Source of the DNA: Bacteroidota bacterium
Lineage (GTDB): Bacteria > Bacteroidota > Bacteroidia > Chitinophagales > Chitinophagaceae
Assembly (NCBI GenBank): GCA_023433755.1
Contig: JAEYUA010000304.1
Coordinates: forward strand, 1-10,853
Length of the DNA stretch: 10,853 bases
Direction of reading: 5' to 3'
The translations under genes were made by a program, and so were the position numbers. Of the stretch, positions 10,181 through 10,853 are shown in pieces. The notes beneath the pieces are model-generated. The model saw only the letters and a list, made by a program, of their open reading frames with translations. It did no database searches and had not been told where the DNA came from. The first letter of the stretch is position 1. Each line of letters starts with the position of its first letter.

Positions 10181-10853
10181 ATGATAAAAGGCCTGTTCCC
10201 GATAGACAAATGGGATTTTAAGAGTGGTTCTATATTGCAGGATTTGCCTGCAGATGAACTGGAATTGTTATTAGCCAATACCACAGAACATCTTTACAGC
10301 AAAGGCCAGGTAATTTTCCGGGAAAGTTCCTTTCCCACCGGCATTTATTTCATTAAAGAAGGAAAAGTAAAAAAGTATAAAGTAGATAAAGAAGGACGTG
10401 AACAAATTATTTATGTAGCCAATACCGGGGAATTAATAGGCTATCATGCACTGCTGGCTGAAGAACGTTACCCGGACAGCGCTTCGGTTTTGGAGAACAG
10501 CCAGATTATCTTTATCCCTAAAGCTGATTTCCTGGCGGTAGTGAACGATTCCAAAATATTAGCCAGGCGCTTGCTAAAAACCCTCAGTCATGAATTCTCG
10601 GTATTTGCAAACAGCCTTGCCCTGTTTGCTCAAAAAAGCGTAAGGGAAAGGTTTGCGATGCAGTTGATATTGATGCGGGAAAAGTATAAACAGGATTTTG
10701 TTCCCGGCATGGATGTAGAAATCAATATGTCGAGGGAAGACCTGGCCAGCCTCGTTGGAACAGCAAGAGAAAATGTGTTACGCATACTGAAAGATTTCAA
10801 AGAGGAAGGTATCCTGCAAACAAAAGGAAGAAAAATCATCATTAAAGACATCA
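10181..10853 (+). CDS. Crp/Fnr-family transcriptional regulator (C-terminus cut by window edge)
   Basis: An open frame begins at the ATG at 10181 (MIKGLFPIDKWDFKSGS) and runs to the window end without a stop, 224 codons. Residues of about 20-130 form a cyclic-nucleotide-binding-type beta-barrel: YSKGQVIFRESSFPTGIYFI, then EGKVKKYKVDKEGREQIIY and TGELIGYHALLAE. A long dimerisation helix follows (SHEFSVFANSLALFAQKSVRERF). The C-terminal winged helix-turn-helix is clear: INMSREDLASLVGTARENV, then LRILKDFKEEGIL. No cysteine is present in the visible part, so an Fnr-type iron-sulfur cluster is excluded. The arginine-serine pair typical of cAMP pockets is not evident, so the ligand is unknown. Only a few C-terminal residues should be missing. 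The divergent methyltransferase and the dyad at 10101-10139 suggest auto- or cross-regulation. Confidence 0.9.
   Translation, partial: MIKGLFPIDKWDFKSGSILQDLPADELELLLANTTEHLYSKGQVIFRESSFPTGIYFIKEGKVKKYKVDKEGREQIIYVANTGELIGYHALLAEERYPDSASVLENSQIIFIPKADFLAVVNDSKILARRLLKTLSHEFSVFANSLALFAQKSVRERFAMQLILMREKYKQDFVPGMDVEINMSREDLASLVGTARENVLRILKDFKEEGILQTKGRKIIIKDI

Noticed and set aside
10630..10851. Minus-strand frame near the right edge.
   Set aside because: Antisense to the helix-turn-helix region of the Crp/Fnr regulator, whose motifs are unambiguous.

Overview
The window looks like chromosomal DNA of a Bacteroidota bacterium, most likely of the Chitinophagaceae type. The grounds are recognisable protein styles (a His-rich exported protein with an F-L-H-D-V-F-A-D-H-H motif, a kinase H-box ending T-H-N-L-K-E-P-L-R, a secreted PD40-like propeller), AT-rich leaders mostly without Shine-Dalgarno sequences, and several matches to the Bacteroidota -7 promoter element TAnnTTTG. 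No rRNA, tRNA, CRISPR array, transposase or phage gene was seen. No gene-free stretch exceeds 300 bases; the largest gaps are about 170-180 bases.

Layout. (1) Left edge, minus strand: a short His/Cys-rich exported protein (99-479, start uncertain), followed in the same direction by the first 17 codons of a second exported protein that runs off the window (1-52). (2) Plus strand, 568-861: a 97-residue protein that I do not recognise. (3) Plus strand, 954-3888: a four-gene signalling operon. It encodes an RsbQ-type alpha/beta hydrolase, a histidine kinase whose sensor is an RsbP-type PAS domain, and two stand-alone receiver-domain response regulators. Hydrolase and kinase genes overlap by 8 bp. 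(4) Plus strand, 4057-6834: a large secreted protein with a coiled coil, a Pro-rich linker and a seven-repeat beta-propeller; its stop codon lies inside a palindromic repeat. (5) 6822-6928: a compound REP-like element with four copies of an 11-mer, between convergent genes. (6) Minus strand, 9240-7004: two tandem paralogous small helical proteins, then a SulP/STAS anion transporter, packed as one operon and possibly preceded by a tiny hydrophobic ORF. (7) Minus strand, 10001-9378: a class I SAM methyltransferase, divergent from (8) a Crp/Fnr-family regulator on the plus strand (10181 to the window end, cut at its C-terminus). A 39-bp dyad lies between these two.

The most interesting unit is the 954-3888 operon. 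In Bacillus, RsbQ acts with the PAS domain of the PP2C phosphatase RsbP to activate sigma-B under energy stress. Here the same hydrolase plus PAS plus coiled-coil front end appears to be joined to a histidine kinase and two output-less response regulators. This suggests a small-molecule sensing module transplanted onto phosphorelay output. RsbQ is also the bacterial relative of the plant strigolactone/karrikin receptors D14/KAI2. Other points of note are the divergent-promoter dyad, the REP-like element that captured a stop codon, and the duplicated small proteins attached to the SulP transporter.
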